Positions 53,122 through 62,640 are shown, counted from the stretch's first letter. The stretch is 64,000 bases of DNA from Roseibium sp. HPY-6 (GCF_040530035.1 NZ_JBEWCD010000005.1:62001-126000); one strand, 5' to 3'. Numbers and translations are program-made. The notes: a model not told the origin generated them from the letters alone.

Positions 53122-54564
53122 TCAGAGGGAAGCGGTGATCGCGTTCACGACCCCGTCGGAGCCGATCCGGTCATAGGCGGACCGGATCTGATTGGTGAAT
53201 TGAGAGGACGCCGGCAGATCTTTGCCGAAAACCTGCTGCAGCGACAACATCTGTTCCACATAGTCGGCGCCATTTGCGTGGGCCGCCAGGTCTTCAATCT
53301 GAGCGGCAAGCGGGTCATTCAAAGGCAGGGGCATGCCGGTTTCGGCCAGTCCACGGCAGTAGTGCATCCAGCCCGCAACGCCGAGCGCGGCGAGTGGAAA
53401 TGGGCTGTCATGTGCAATGTGCCAGCTAATAGGGGCCAGCAGCCGCTGCGGAAGCTTCTGACTGCCGTCGGAAGCAATTTGCGTCGTCTTGTGATGCAGG
53501 GCCGAATTCGAAAATCGCTCAATCAATGCATCGGCGTAACGCGGTATGTCGACGCCGGGCGGGACTTCGAGCGTCCTGGCCTGTTCGCTCAGCATGAGTT
53601 TCTTTGCTGCTGTCTTGAGCACCGGATCGGCCATGCAATCCGAAATCGTTTGTTTTCCTGCGAGCGCACCCAGATAAGCCAGGAAGGAATGTGAGCCATT
53701 CAGGAGACGCAGCTTCATGTCCTCAAACGGGGCTACGTCACTCACAAACTGAGCTCCTGCCTGATCCCAACCCGGCCGTTCTCCGGCAAATCTGTCTTCA
53801 ATCACCCATTGGCGGAATGGTTCGCATAGAATGCCATTCGGGTCAGGGTGGCCGAGCGCAGCTTCCAGCTTCTGATGGGAAGCCTCGGTCATTGCCGGCG
53901 TGATCCTGTCGACCATCGAGCACGGGAAGCGGCATGTCCTTTCGATCCAGCCGCTCAGCGCCGGATCAAGCCGTTCGGCGAATTCAAGGATTGCCTGTCG
54001 GCACAGTTTTCCATTTTCCGGAAGATTGTCGCAGGAGAGTATGGTTAGGCCTTCGCACCCTGTTGTCATACGGCGCTGCAGCCCAGTGGCTATTATGCCT
54101 ATTGCCGTGGTCGGGTTGCCATTTGCGCTCAGGTCCTGTGCGACCGCCGTATTTTTCAGATCCAGATGCCCCTCGGAGAGGCAGTAGCCTTTTTCGGTTA
54201 TCGTCAGCGTGATCAGCGAGAGATCCGGATCGGCAATCCGCTCGAGCAGTGCGGGTGTGCCATCCCGTTTCAGATGCAGGGTTCTGATCACCGGTCCGAT
54301 CTCACGCAGTGCCAGGTCATCATCCTGCATTTCTCCGATCGCAAACAGGCCGTCTGCCTGGTCGAGCTTGGTGAGGTCGGCTTCACCGGAATGAAGCCGA
54401 ACCGCAACGACACCCCAATCCGTATCTTCAGAGCGCAGCCATTCATCGTGATAGACCATCACATGGGCTTTCGCGAACGCTCCGAAACCAATGTGAAGCA
54501 GTCTGGGGCGCAGTGCAGCGCGGTCGTAGGTTATGCGTTTGAGTTCGGAGGTCTTATGGGCCAT
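53122..54564 (-). CDS. uxuB: Fructuronate reductase / mannitol dehydrogenase family
   Basis: A 480-aa long-chain mannitol dehydrogenase-family protein. It has LLHIGFGAFAKAHVMVYHDE at the N-terminal nucleotide site, TITEKGYCL, LSCDNLPENGKLCRQAI, RFPCSMVDRITPA, and the active-site block KLRLLNGSHSFLAYLG. In this operon it should reduce D-fructuronate to D-mannonate with NADH. Members also act on tagaturonate, mannitol or arabinitol, but uxaC and uxuA alongside favour fructuronate. It is 2 bp downstream of the GH31 gene stop in transcription order and 16 bp ahead of uxaC. Confidence 0.9.
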   Translation of the reverse strand: MAHKTSELKRITYDRAALRPRLLHIGFGAFAKAHVMVYHDEWLRSEDTDWGVVAVRLHSGEADLTKLDQADGLFAIGEMQDDDLALREIGPVIRTLHLKRDGTPALLERIADPDLSLITLTITEKGYCLSEGHLDLKNTAVAQDLSANGNPTTAIGIIATGLQRRMTTGCEGLTILSCDNLPENGKLCRQAILEFAERLDPALSGWIERTCRFPCSMVDRITPAMTEASHQKLEAALGHPDPNGILCEPFRQWVIEDRFAGERPGWDQAGAQFVSDVAPFEDMKLRLLNGSHSFLAYLGALAGKQTISDCMADPVLKTAAKKLMLSEQARTLEVPPGVDIPRYADALIERFSNSALHHKTTQIASDGSQKLPQRLLAPISWHIAHDSPFPLAALGVAGWMHYCRGLAETGMPLPLNDPLAAQIEDLAAHANGADYVEQMLSLQQVFGKDLPASSQFTNQIRSAYDRIGSDGVVNAITASL

Positions 54565-54566
54565 GG

Positions 54567-56954
54567 CTATCTTGCAGCGTTGAAGTCTATCGTGTCGCCC
54601 GCGTAATGCGCGATACCGTTGACGATAAGGTCAGTCTGGCCGGCTAACCAGATCTGAATGTTCGAAAATGCAGGTTGCCAGTCACCTGAGCGCCGCCAGT
54701 CGAGTTGGACTTGTGCGTTGTCCCGGACAAGTTCAAATGTGGTGAGCGCATGTTGGCCACCGAGTGCCTCGACTGAGGTCCCGTCATCGTCATAGGCATG
54801 CGAGATGCTTGTCCCGCAATCGACGGCCTGCGGATAAATCCTCCAGGTGCGCTTACGGTCAAACTTCGGGTCAGCGCGAAGGTTCGCGGCGGCCATGGGC
54901 AGCACCGCACCGCCACGAACGAACAGCGGAATGCTCTCAAGCGTGACCGGAATGTCAATTTTTTCGCCGCCCGGATACCAGGTGCTGCCGTCGAAGGCCC
55001 ACCAGCCCTCTTCGTTGTCCGGCAGCGTGACGGTACGGCGGTCTGCCCCCTTTTCGACGACGGTTGCCACAAGCAGGTCCCGCCCCAGAAGAAAATCGAA
55101 TTCTGCATGCCTGCTGGAAATATCGTTCGGGTAATCCAGAAAGAGCGGCCTCAGAACCGGTTCTCCATCTGCCACGGCACGATAAAGTTGGGTGTAGAGA
55201 TAAGGGATCAGCTGTGCACGGAGCTTCAATGCATCGCGTATCAGCGGCGTGATTTCCGGATACATCCAGGCTTCGTTCGCCGTACCGTCGTCATTCCAGG
55301 AATGGATTGTGAACCTTGGATGGAAGATGCCGTTCTGGACCCAGCGCAGGAACAGTTCAGGTTCCGGCCGGGGCCCGGCAAAGCCGCCGACATCGTGTCC
55401 GACATTATAAAAACCGGAGAGGCTGAGACCGAGACCCATGGGGATGTTCCAGCGCAGCGTGTCCCAGCTGGTGTAGTTGTCCCCCGTCCAGGTCTGTGCA
55501 TAGCGTTGCGTTCCCGGCGAAGCGCAGCGGGAGATGAGATAGGGTCTTTTTCCTGGCTGATCCTGTTTTTGCGCCTCGAAGGATGCCCGCGTCATGAGCT
55601 GGCTGTGCAGGGGACGGATCAGACTAACCGGAATAGGCCCGCCAAAACCGGCGCAGATCGCATTGTCGTCCCAGACTTCGTATTCGTTGTTGTCGTTCCA
55701 GGTGCTTTTGATGCCCCTATTCAACAGCTTGCTCGTCACATTGGCCCGCCACCAGGCGACCGTGTTTGGATTGGTAAAGTCGAGATGCGAACCGGTGCCA
55801 TCCCAGAAGGGCGAGTGTTCCGGGGCTCCGCTCTCGCTGTCGCGAATGAAGAGACCTGCTTCTTGTGCTTCTTCATAAAGCGGATGATCGTCCAGCAGCA
55901 CCGGCTTGATGTTTGCGATCAGGTTGATGCCGGCGTCCGCATAGGAAGATGTCAGGGCCTCTACGTCCGGGAAGCGGTCCGTATTCCAGTGAAAGACATA
56001 ACGTCTTCCTTCAATGGCCGTGTACCCGGACGACAATTGGAAACTGTCGCAGGGGATATCCTCTTCCTCGAGCTTGTCCAGAAAGGTCCGAACGCGCTCC
56101 TGAGCATTGTCTGAATCCGTATAGGCCATGGTAGAGCCGGAATAGCCGAGCCCCCAGCGCGGCATGAACGCGGTTCCACCGATCAGCCAGTGCTGCCGTT
56201 TGACGACGTCAAGAACGTTCGGCGCCCAGAAAAAATAGAAGTCGAGGTCGCCATCATCGGCGCGGAAGGCGCGGAAGGGAGGATGGTAGTTGTCTTTTTC
56301 GTTGCCCAGATCGAACCAGCAGGTCGCCAGTGTGTCGTAGAAGAGCCCGTATGCTCCGCCTGTCCCCCGGTCGGTTATCGTGAACGGGATGTGTTTGTAG
56401 AGGGGGTCGGTGCTCCGAGCATCATAGCCAAGCGCGTCGAGGTTGCGCATTTCAAAGCGGCGTCCGGAACGCTCCAGAGCGCCGGCCTTCTCGCCGAGGC
56501 CGTAAAACCGCTCGTCCCCGAAACGGCGCATATAATGCTGGTTTCGGTGGTCCTTGCGTCCGATCATATAGGCGTTGAGCGGACGATCCCGAGCAATTTC
56601 CTGCCAGGTGTCCGAGGTGGTCCGGCGGGCCTCCCAGACAAGGGAAAGTGGTCGACCAATTATCAGGCGCAGAGTGTCCGTTTGCAGGGTGACTGTGTCC
56701 GCCGTCTCGGTCAATCGAAATGCCGGACAGGAAAACCCGCTTGTGTCCTCGCGCTTGCGCCCCTCGAACGGCACGTCCTTTTCCGGTGCGATCGCCCAGG
56801 TACGGTCCAGCCTGTATTCGCCGTCCTTCAGAAGCGTGATCCGGATAAGGTCGTGCTCCAGAACAGTTGCCGTGAAACTGTGACGGTCTTCGACGAGCAG
56901 CGTGATGCTGCTCTTCGTGCGGTCTTTGAGGGTCCAGTTCTGAAGCGCTTTCAT
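54567..56954 (-). CDS. Glycoside hydrolase family 31 (alpha-glycosidase)
   Basis: A 795-aa protein with no signal peptide, so probably cytoplasmic. The GH31 barrel has nucleophile D421 in KSTWNDNNEY and the probable acid/base D521 in GHDVGGFAG. Other family blocks are FYGLGEKAG, LGYSGSTMAYTDS and PRFTIHSWNDDG. GH31 includes alpha-glucosidases, alpha-xylosidases and sulfoquinovosidases; the WNDxNE form resembles alpha-glucosidase-type members but does not settle the substrate. Embedded among uronate genes and next to the TRAP importer, it may remove an alpha-linked sugar from an imported uronic-acid-containing oligosaccharide. It starts 9 bp after the dctM stop. Confidence 0.88.
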   Translation of the reverse strand: MKALQNWTLKDRTKSSITLLVEDRHSFTATVLEHDLIRITLLKDGEYRLDRTWAIAPEKDVPFEGRKREDTSGFSCPAFRLTETADTVTLQTDTLRLIIGRPLSLVWEARRTTSDTWQEIARDRPLNAYMIGRKDHRNQHYMRRFGDERFYGLGEKAGALERSGRRFEMRNLDALGYDARSTDPLYKHIPFTITDRGTGGAYGLFYDTLATCWFDLGNEKDNYHPPFRAFRADDGDLDFYFFWAPNVLDVVKRQHWLIGGTAFMPRWGLGYSGSTMAYTDSDNAQERVRTFLDKLEEEDIPCDSFQLSSGYTAIEGRRYVFHWNTDRFPDVEALTSSYADAGINLIANIKPVLLDDHPLYEEAQEAGLFIRDSESGAPEHSPFWDGTGSHLDFTNPNTVAWWRANVTSKLLNRGIKSTWNDNNEYEVWDDNAICAGFGGPIPVSLIRPLHSQLMTRASFEAQKQDQPGKRPYLISRCASPGTQRYAQTWTGDNYTSWDTLRWNIPMGLGLSLSGFYNVGHDVGGFAGPRPEPELFLRWVQNGIFHPRFTIHSWNDDGTANEAWMYPEITPLIRDALKLRAQLIPYLYTQLYRAVADGEPVLRPLFLDYPNDISSRHAEFDFLLGRDLLVATVVEKGADRRTVTLPDNEEGWWAFDGSTWYPGGEKIDIPVTLESIPLFVRGGAVLPMAAANLRADPKFDRKRTWRIYPQAVDCGTSISHAYDDDGTSVEALGGQHALTTFELVRDNAQVQLDWRRSGDWQPAFSNIQIWLAGQTDLIVNGIAHYAGDTIDFNAAR

Positions 56955-56963
56955 CGATAAGTC

Positions 56964-58265
56964 CTAGTAGCCGAGGAGAACGCGCGGCAGGAACAGGCTG
57001 AGGCCCGGAAAGTAGGTGATCACGAGCAAAAGTGAAACCAGAACGGCGTAGAAGCCGAGCATGGGTTTGATGACCTGCCCGATCTTCACGCCTCCAACCG
57101 AGCAGCCAACGAACAGCGCCGACCCGACGGGTGGTGTGCAGATCCCGATACACAGGTTGAACGTCATCACCACGCCGAAATGGACAGGATCCATGCCGAG
57201 ATCTTCCACGACCGGCAGGAAGATGGGCGTGAAGATCAGGAGTGCCGGCGTCATGTCCATGAAGGTGCCGACAACCAGCAATGCAATGTTGATGATCAGC
57301 AGGAGGACGATCGGATTCTCAGATAGTGCCAGAAGGGCATCGGAGATTGAGTACGGAATGTCGGCGAATGCCATCGCCTTGGACATGGCGATCGAGCAGC
57401 CGATCATGAGAAGCACGATCGATGTGGTCACCGCACTTTCCAGAATGATCCCGGGCATTTCTTTCCAGGTGATTTCCCGGTACCAGATGATGGCCAGGAA
57501 CAGGGTGTAGACAACCGCGACCGCAGAAGCTTCTGTCGCCGTGAAGATGCCGCCAATGATGCCGCCCATGACGATGACGATGAGGCCTAGCGGCAGCATG
57601 GCATCTGCCGCCTTTTTCACGACTTCTGCTCCGCTCGGACGCTCGGCGACGGGATAGCCGCGCCGTTTCGCGATGATGCCCGCGACAACCATGAGGCTGA
57701 GCCCCATGAGAATCCCCGGAATGTAACCGGCGACGAAAAGGGCCGCGACCGATGTGCCGTTTGTGATGAGCGAATAGACAATGAAGGTCGAACTCGGCGG
57801 GATGAGAAGGCCGGTCGGGCAGGACGCGATGTTGACGGCGGCGCTATAGGCCGGATCGTAGCCCTCCTTTTTCTGCAAGGGGGCCATGACGCCGCCAACC
57901 GCTGCGGCTGATGCGACGGCGGATCCCGAGATCGAACCGAACATCATGTTGGCGATGACATTGCAGTGGGCAAGAGCACCAGGCAGACGGCCGCCCAGGA
58001 CCTTTGCGAACTCGATCAGGCGCATTGCGATGCCGCCGCGGTTCATGATGTTCCCGGCCAGGATAAAGAACGGGATGGCCAGCAGCGTGAAGCTGTCGAG
58101 CCCGGAGGCGACCTGCTGCGCAACGATGTAGACCGATTGATCGAAAGACATGAACAGGAGGAAGGTGGCAAACGCTGCCAGGCCGATCGAAAAGGCGATC
58201 GGAACTCCCAGAATCATGAGCAAAGCGAACGTCCCGAACAGGACCAGGACAGACTGAATATCCAT
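56964..58265 (-). CDS. dctM: TRAP transporter large permease (DctM)
   Basis: A 433-aa polytopic inner-membrane protein with about 12 helices, starting MDIQSVLVLFGTFALLMILG. DctM-family blocks include LDSFTLLAIPFFILAGNIMN, MFGSISGSAVASAAAVGGVM, LIPPSSTFIVYSLITNGTSV and the C-terminal FNLCIGICTPPVGSALFVGC. It forms the ion-coupled translocation part of the TRAP importer with DctQ, 26 bp upstream, and the divergent DctP. The uronate setting predicts a uronic acid or its glycoside as substrate. Confidence 0.93.
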   Translation of the reverse strand: MDIQSVLVLFGTFALLMILGVPIAFSIGLAAFATFLLFMSFDQSVYIVAQQVASGLDSFTLLAIPFFILAGNIMNRGGIAMRLIEFAKVLGGRLPGALAHCNVIANMMFGSISGSAVASAAAVGGVMAPLQKKEGYDPAYSAAVNIASCPTGLLIPPSSTFIVYSLITNGTSVAALFVAGYIPGILMGLSLMVVAGIIAKRRGYPVAERPSGAEVVKKAADAMLPLGLIVIVMGGIIGGIFTATEASAVAVVYTLFLAIIWYREITWKEMPGIILESAVTTSIVLLMIGCSIAMSKAMAFADIPYSISDALLALSENPIVLLLIINIALLVVGTFMDMTPALLIFTPIFLPVVEDLGMDPVHFGVVMTFNLCIGICTPPVGSALFVGCSVGGVKIGQVIKPMLGFYAVLVSLLLVITYFPGLSLFLPRVLLGY

Positions 58266-58291
58266 TTAGTTTCCCCAAATCCTGATCACAT

Positions 58292-58816
58292 TTAATCAAG
58301 CGGTCCGCCGGGCTTCGGCGCGCTTTCCTGATCATTCGGCCCGCGCCCGTCGCGGAAGAGATCGGCGAGGAATGTCAGGCAGTAATAGAGAATGCAGATC
58401 CCGGAAAAGGGAATTGCGATATAGACCAGACCCATCGGCAACCTGAGCGCCGGCGAAACCTGACCGGTGGCCAGAGTGCGGTTCACCAGATCCATCCCGC
58501 CGTAAATCATCACAAGTGCCGCGAATGTCGAGATTGCGACAATGATCGCCGCGTTGACCATCAAGCGGATGTTGCCGCTCGTCACTTGCGGAAGAAGATC
58601 AATGGCCAGGTGGCGCCGCTGGCCGAGGGTGTAAGCGCCTCCGAGAAGCGCGACCCAGATGAACAGGAAGCGGGCCATTTCGTCCGTGACCGTGCTGGGG
58701 CTTTCCAGCACGTATCGCGAGAAGACCTGCCAGATAACGCAGGCGACCAAAATGGCGAATGCAACGGTGATGACGAGGCGCAGAATAAAATCCACACCTC
58801 TGGTGATGATGTTCAC
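58292..58816 (-). CDS. dctQ: TRAP transporter small permease (DctQ)
   Basis: A 174-aa inner-membrane protein with four helices. GTG 58816 follows GGGAGGA by a normal distance; a longer frame up to 58909 runs into the operator. The DctQ signature is present: VFSRYVLESPSTVTDEMARF, FIWVALLGGAYTLGQRRHLA and the C-terminal LPMGLVYIAIPFSGICILYY. It is first in the minus-strand arm of the uronate cluster (dctQ, dctM, GH31, uxuB, uxaC) and faces dctP across a 236-bp divergent promoter. Confidence 0.92.
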   Translation of the reverse strand: MNIITRGVDFILRLVITVAFAILVACVIWQVFSRYVLESPSTVTDEMARFLFIWVALLGGAYTLGQRRHLAIDLLPQVTSGNIRLMVNAAIIVAISTFAALVMIYGGMDLVNRTLATGQVSPALRLPMGLVYIAIPFSGICILYYCLTFLADLFRDGRGPNDQESAPKPGGPLD

Positions 58817-58897
58817 GATAGTCCTCCCGGGCCGGACACTGGTTTCATCGTAAAGGACGTCAAACAGCGTGGCTGTCCTAGACATGCGACATGAAAC

Positions 58898-58917
58898 AAA
58901 ATTGGTCAACCAATTTT
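58898..58917. promoter_or_regulatory. UxuR/ExuR-like operator, main box
   Basis: AAAATTGGTCAACCAATTTT is a 20-bp palindrome with only the central two bases unpaired. It is close to the AAATTGGTATACCAATTT consensus known for E. coli UxuR/ExuR, which are FCD-GntR repressors of glucuronate genes. It lies 82 bp from the dctQ start and 136 bp from the dctP start, so it can control both arms. Confidence 0.7.
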
Positions 58918-58940
58918 ATAAAAAGGTTGACTGATTTGCA

Positions 58941-58958
58941 AAATTGGACGAACAATTT
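58941..58958. promoter_or_regulatory. UxuR/ExuR-like operator, weaker second box
   Basis: AAATTGGACGAACAATTT has paired arms AAATTG/CAATTT with an imperfect centre, 43 bp (four helical turns) from the start of the main box. The phasing suits cooperative binding by dimers or looping. Confidence 0.5.
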
Positions 58959-59052
58959 GCGATCCGCAGCAGACGACGCTGTGAAAACCGCAGCCGGCAA
59001 CACGCCCTTTTCGGGTGCAACTCTCAGGCCGGACTGCACGTGGGAGGAAATC

Positions 59053-60036
59053 ATGATGAAGTTTGCAAAGCTCGCAGCCGTCCTGGCTGCAGGCGTTGTC
59101 GCAATGGGTTCGGCTGCCAACGCAAAGACCCTGCGTCTCAATCACAACAATCCGGAAGACCACCCGCTGCACAAGTCCATGGAGTTCATGGCTGAGAAGC
59201 TGGAAGAGGCGACCGGTGGCGATCTCAAGATCCGCATCTACGCGAATGCCCAGCTTGGAACGCAGCGCGAATCCATGGAGCTGATGCAAAACGGGTCGCT
59301 GGACATGGCCCGCTCCAATGCGTCGGAGCTCGAAGCCTTTGAAGAGTCCTATGGCGCTCTCAATCTGCCTTATATCTTCGTCAACGCGGACCACTACTAC
59401 GACGTTCTGAGCGGCGATATCGGGTCTGACATTCTGGCAGCGTCTGAAGACAAGGGCTTTATCGGTCTTGCCTTCTATATCGAGGGAGCACGCTCCTTCT
59501 ATGCCAACAAGGAAATCAGATCACCTGCCGATCTCAAGGGCATGAAGATCCGTGTTCAGCCGAGCCCATCGGCCATCCGCATGGTGGAATTGCTTGGCGG
59601 TAATCCGACACCCATTGCCTGGGGCGAACTCTATAGCGCCCTTCAGCAGGGCGTTGTCGACGGCGCTGAAAACAATCCGATGGCGCTGACATCTGCGCGT
59701 CACGGTGAAGTTTCCAAGGTCTATTCCGATGACGGCCACACGATGATTCCGTCCGTCGTGATGATTTCGTCCAAGACTTGGAGCGAGCTGTCAGACGAGC
59801 ACAAGGAAGCGCTCACCAAGGCTGCGCGGGAATCCATGGATTTCCACCGTGAACAATGGGACGCGATGAGCGCGGCCGCCGTTGAAACCGCCAAGAGCGA
59901 GCTCGGGGTAAAGTTCATCGAGGTCGAGAAGGGTCCTTTCATTGAAGCGGTTCTGCCGATGCACGAGGAAGCTGCCAAGAAGTCTCCTGTGGTGGCTGAC
60001 CTGATCGGACGCATCAAGGCGATCGCGCCGCAATAA
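59053..60036 (+). CDS. dctP: TRAP transporter substrate-binding protein (DctP)
   Basis: A 327-aa protein. ATG 59053 follows GGGAGG and opens a signal peptide (MMKFAKLAAVLAAGVVAMGS, cut after AANA); the frame extending to 58891 crosses the operators and is rejected. Mature blocks LRLNHNNPEDHPLHKSMEFM, YANAQLGTQRESMELMQNG, LKGMKIRVQPSPSAIRMVEL and WGELYSALQQGVVDGAENNP identify DctP, including the conserved arginine that binds the ligand carboxylate. It delivers a carboxylated sugar in the periplasm to DctQM. A uronate or a glucuronide is predicted from context. Confidence 0.93.
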   Translation: MMKFAKLAAVLAAGVVAMGSAANAKTLRLNHNNPEDHPLHKSMEFMAEKLEEATGGDLKIRIYANAQLGTQRESMELMQNGSLDMARSNASELEAFEESYGALNLPYIFVNADHYYDVLSGDIGSDILAASEDKGFIGLAFYIEGARSFYANKEIRSPADLKGMKIRVQPSPSAIRMVELLGGNPTPIAWGELYSALQQGVVDGAENNPMALTSARHGEVSKVYSDDGHTMIPSVVMISSKTWSELSDEHKEALTKAARESMDFHREQWDAMSAAAVETAKSELGVKFIEVEKGPFIEAVLPMHEEAAKKSPVVADLIGRIKAIAPQ

Positions 60037-60061
60037 GACGCTCCAGGCCAGAGACCGACCG

Positions 60062-61879
60062 ATGCTCGAACGCTCCAAACTTGCAGACAACGCGCTTCAG
60101 GCGCTGCATGACGAAGACTACGATCTGCCGTTCAACACGCAGTCTTTGAAGCATGACGGTCTGATTTTTATGGGCGGACGGCGATCTGAAAGTCTCAACG
60201 GTGAGTGGACGTTTTGCGTCGATCTCCTGGACACAGGCCTCCGGCAGAAGTGGTTTTCCATGCTGCCGGAGGCACCCGAAGACCGCTCGGAGCCCTGGGA
60301 CTACGATCCCTATATGGGTGAAACCGTGCCGGTTCCTTCCAACTGGGCGATGCTCAAGGAGAAGTGGTACTTCTTCGAAGGCAGCACCTGGTATACGCGC
60401 CCTCTCGATATGGACGATGTGGACGGCGAAAAGCGGCAGTTTCTGCGTTTCGGCGCGGCAGGTTACGATTGCAAGATTTTCTTGAACGGCGACTTCCTTG
60501 GCAACCACTATGGTGCATCGACACCGTTTTGCGTGGAGTTGACCGGCAGGTTGCGCAAGGGCCGGAACTGGATCATGGCCTGCGTCAACAACACCCGCAC
60601 CAAAGACCGGGTGCCGATGCGCAACACGGACTGGTTCAACTACGGTGGCCTTTATCGGGACGTCTGCGTGTTCGAAACACCTGCGTCCCTGATTTCGGAT
60701 TTCTTTCTCTATCTTGTTCCGGACGGTACCTATTCGAAGATATGCGCCGAGGTGTCGATATCCGGTGCACAGTCAGGCAACGCCCGTCTGTCAATTCCGG
60801 AACTGTCGATCGATGAAACCATTTCCATCCGTGAAGGGGGCGGCCGCGTAACGATTTCTGCAGTGCCGCGGCTATGGAGCCCTGACACGCCGGTTCTTTA
60901 TGATGTGAGCCTGGCGTTCGGTGAAGACCGGGTGACGGACCGGGTTGGGTTCCGTCAGATTGAACGGATCGGCACCAACATCGTGCTGAACGGTGCCCCG
61001 CTCTTCCTGCGCGGAATTTCCGTTCATGAAGACGATGCAAAGCTCGGCAAAGTGACTACAGAAGAAGACCTGCGCCGGCGGTTCGAGCATGCAAGAGAAC
61101 TTGGCTGCAACTATCTGCGCCTGGCGCATTATCCGCATCACGAGCGTGCCGCTGAAATTGCCGACGAGCTCGGGTTTCTGCTCTGGGAAGAGATCCCGGT
61201 CTACTGGGCGATCGATTTTGCAAATCCGGCGACCTACCGGGATGCGGAAAACCAGCTGAAGGAATTGATCAAACGGGACCGCAACAGGGCGAGCGTCATC
61301 ATCTGGTCGGTCGGCAATGAAAACCCGGATACCGATGAGCGTCTGGATTTCATGAAAAATCTTGCGGAAACGGCAAGGCTCCTTGATCCAACCCGCCTGA
61401 CATCTGCAGCCTGCCTCGTCAACCACGCCAATAACCGGATTGAAGACCGGCTTGCCGATCACATCGATGTCATCGGGCTCAACGAATATTACGGCTGGTA
61501 CGAGGAAAATTTTGAAGACCTTGCCAAGATCGGCGAGAACTCAAATCCGGACCGGCCAGTCGTGGTGTCGGAGACCGGGGCCGATGGCGTCATTGGTCCG
61601 AAGGGACCCGTGAAAGGCTTATTTAGCGAAGACTACATGGCCGAGGTGTATGAGAAACAGATCGCCACATTGCGCCAGCTGAACTACGTTAAGGGAATGT
61701 CTCCGTGGATACTTTATGATTTTCGTGTTGAACGGAGACAAAATATCTTCCAGAACGGATATAACCATAAAGGCTTGATAGCTGCCGATAAGAAAACCAA
61801 GAAAAAAGCGTTCCATATTCTGGCGGAGTACTATCGCGAGATAGCAGCCCTTGAGGAGAGCGCAAGGAAGGCCTCATGA
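60062..61879 (+). CDS. Beta-glucuronidase-like glycoside hydrolase family 2
   Basis: A 605-aa cytoplasmic GH2 protein: sugar-binding sandwich (SLNGEWTFCVD, VPVPSNWAMLKEKWYFFEGS), immunoglobulin-like domain, and TIM barrel. The acid/base is E420 in SVGNENPD and the nucleophile E504 in VVSETGADG. The NxK motif that recognises the glucuronate carboxylate is present as N568-H-K570 in YNHKGL, so beta-glucuronidase is preferred over galactosidase. Residue numbers nearly equal those of E. coli UidA. It would release glucuronate from an imported glucuronide for uxaC. It overlaps the next gene by 4 bp (ATGA at 61876). Confidence 0.87.
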   Translation: MLERSKLADNALQALHDEDYDLPFNTQSLKHDGLIFMGGRRSESLNGEWTFCVDLLDTGLRQKWFSMLPEAPEDRSEPWDYDPYMGETVPVPSNWAMLKEKWYFFEGSTWYTRPLDMDDVDGEKRQFLRFGAAGYDCKIFLNGDFLGNHYGASTPFCVELTGRLRKGRNWIMACVNNTRTKDRVPMRNTDWFNYGGLYRDVCVFETPASLISDFFLYLVPDGTYSKICAEVSISGAQSGNARLSIPELSIDETISIREGGGRVTISAVPRLWSPDTPVLYDVSLAFGEDRVTDRVGFRQIERIGTNIVLNGAPLFLRGISVHEDDAKLGKVTTEEDLRRRFEHARELGCNYLRLAHYPHHERAAEIADELGFLLWEEIPVYWAIDFANPATYRDAENQLKELIKRDRNRASVIIWSVGNENPDTDERLDFMKNLAETARLLDPTRLTSAACLVNHANNRIEDRLADHIDVIGLNEYYGWYEENFEDLAKIGENSNPDRPVVVSETGADGVIGPKGPVKGLFSEDYMAEVYEKQIATLRQLNYVKGMSPWILYDFRVERRQNIFQNGYNHKGLIAADKKTKKKAFHILAEYYREIAALEESARKAS

Positions 61880-62616
61880 CGCGCGACGGTACAAAACGCC
61901 GTTATCAGGAAATCGCCGAGATGCTTGCCCGGCGAATTGCGGAAGAAGGATACCGGCCCGGCGACAAGTTTCCGACCGAGCGTCAGATATCCTTGGAAAT
62001 GGGCATTAGCCGCTCGCTCGTCCGCGAAGCCTTCATTGTCCTGGAAATCGAAGGTTATCTTGATGTCCGCAAGGGCTCCGGCAGCTATGTCGCGGCCGGA
62101 GAGAAGATCTCGCTGAATGTGCAGAAACAGGATTTCGGCCCGTTTGAGCTGCTGCAGGCACGTCAGCTTCTTGAAAGCAGCATTGCCGGCTTTGCAGCAT
62201 CGACAATCACCAAAAGCGATATCATCCAGCTGCGCGAGACGCTCGAGATAGAACGCAGGGCGATCGAAAACGGTGTCGAAGATTATTTCGCCGACAGGCA
62301 GTTCCATCTCCAGATCGCCGAGGCGACCCAGAACAGCGTTCTGGTCGATCATGTCGAAGACCTTTGGACCAAACGCGAAAACAGTTCCATGTGGGCGAGG
62401 CTGCACGACAGGATCTTCGACCTCAGCTACCGGACCAGATGGCTCGATGATCATGCGGTCATTCTAGAGGCCCTGCGCCATCGCAATGCGGAGCAGGCCC
62501 GTCTTGCCATGTGGCAGCATCTTGAAAACGTGCGTTTGACGCTGCTTGAGCTCTCGGATGTCGGGGATCCGGAGTTCGACGGCTACCTCTACACTCCTGC
62601 GGTTGCCTCACCTTAA
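61876..62616 (+). CDS. GntR family regulator, FCD subfamily (UxuR/ExuR-like)
   Basis: A 246-aa protein. The N-terminal winged HTH is typical: RYQEIAEMLARRIAEEGYRP, FPTERQISLEMGISRSLVRE and the wing VRKGSGSYVAAG. The FCD domain has FELLQARQLLESSIAGFAAS, ADRQFHLQIAEATQNSVLVD and a late DDHAVILEALRHRNAEQAR helix with its metal-site histidine. It sits inside the uronate operon between beta-glucuronidase and uxuA, and the cluster's control region holds a near-consensus UxuR box, so it is very likely the repressor that a uronate intermediate relieves. Confidence 0.88.
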   Translation: MTRDGTKRRYQEIAEMLARRIAEEGYRPGDKFPTERQISLEMGISRSLVREAFIVLEIEGYLDVRKGSGSYVAAGEKISLNVQKQDFGPFELLQARQLLESSIAGFAASTITKSDIIQLRETLEIERRAIENGVEDYFADRQFHLQIAEATQNSVLVDHVEDLWTKRENSSMWARLHDRIFDLSYRTRWLDDHAVILEALRHRNAEQARLAMWQHLENVRLTLLELSDVGDPEFDGYLYTPAVASP

Positions 62617-62640
62617 TGAACGACAAGAAAGAGCAAGGCG

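Noticed and set aside
58891-59052. A longer start for the DctP gene giving 381 residues
   Set aside because: The added residues translate the UxuR-like operators and precede a clear signal peptide whose ATG has GGGAGG upstream.
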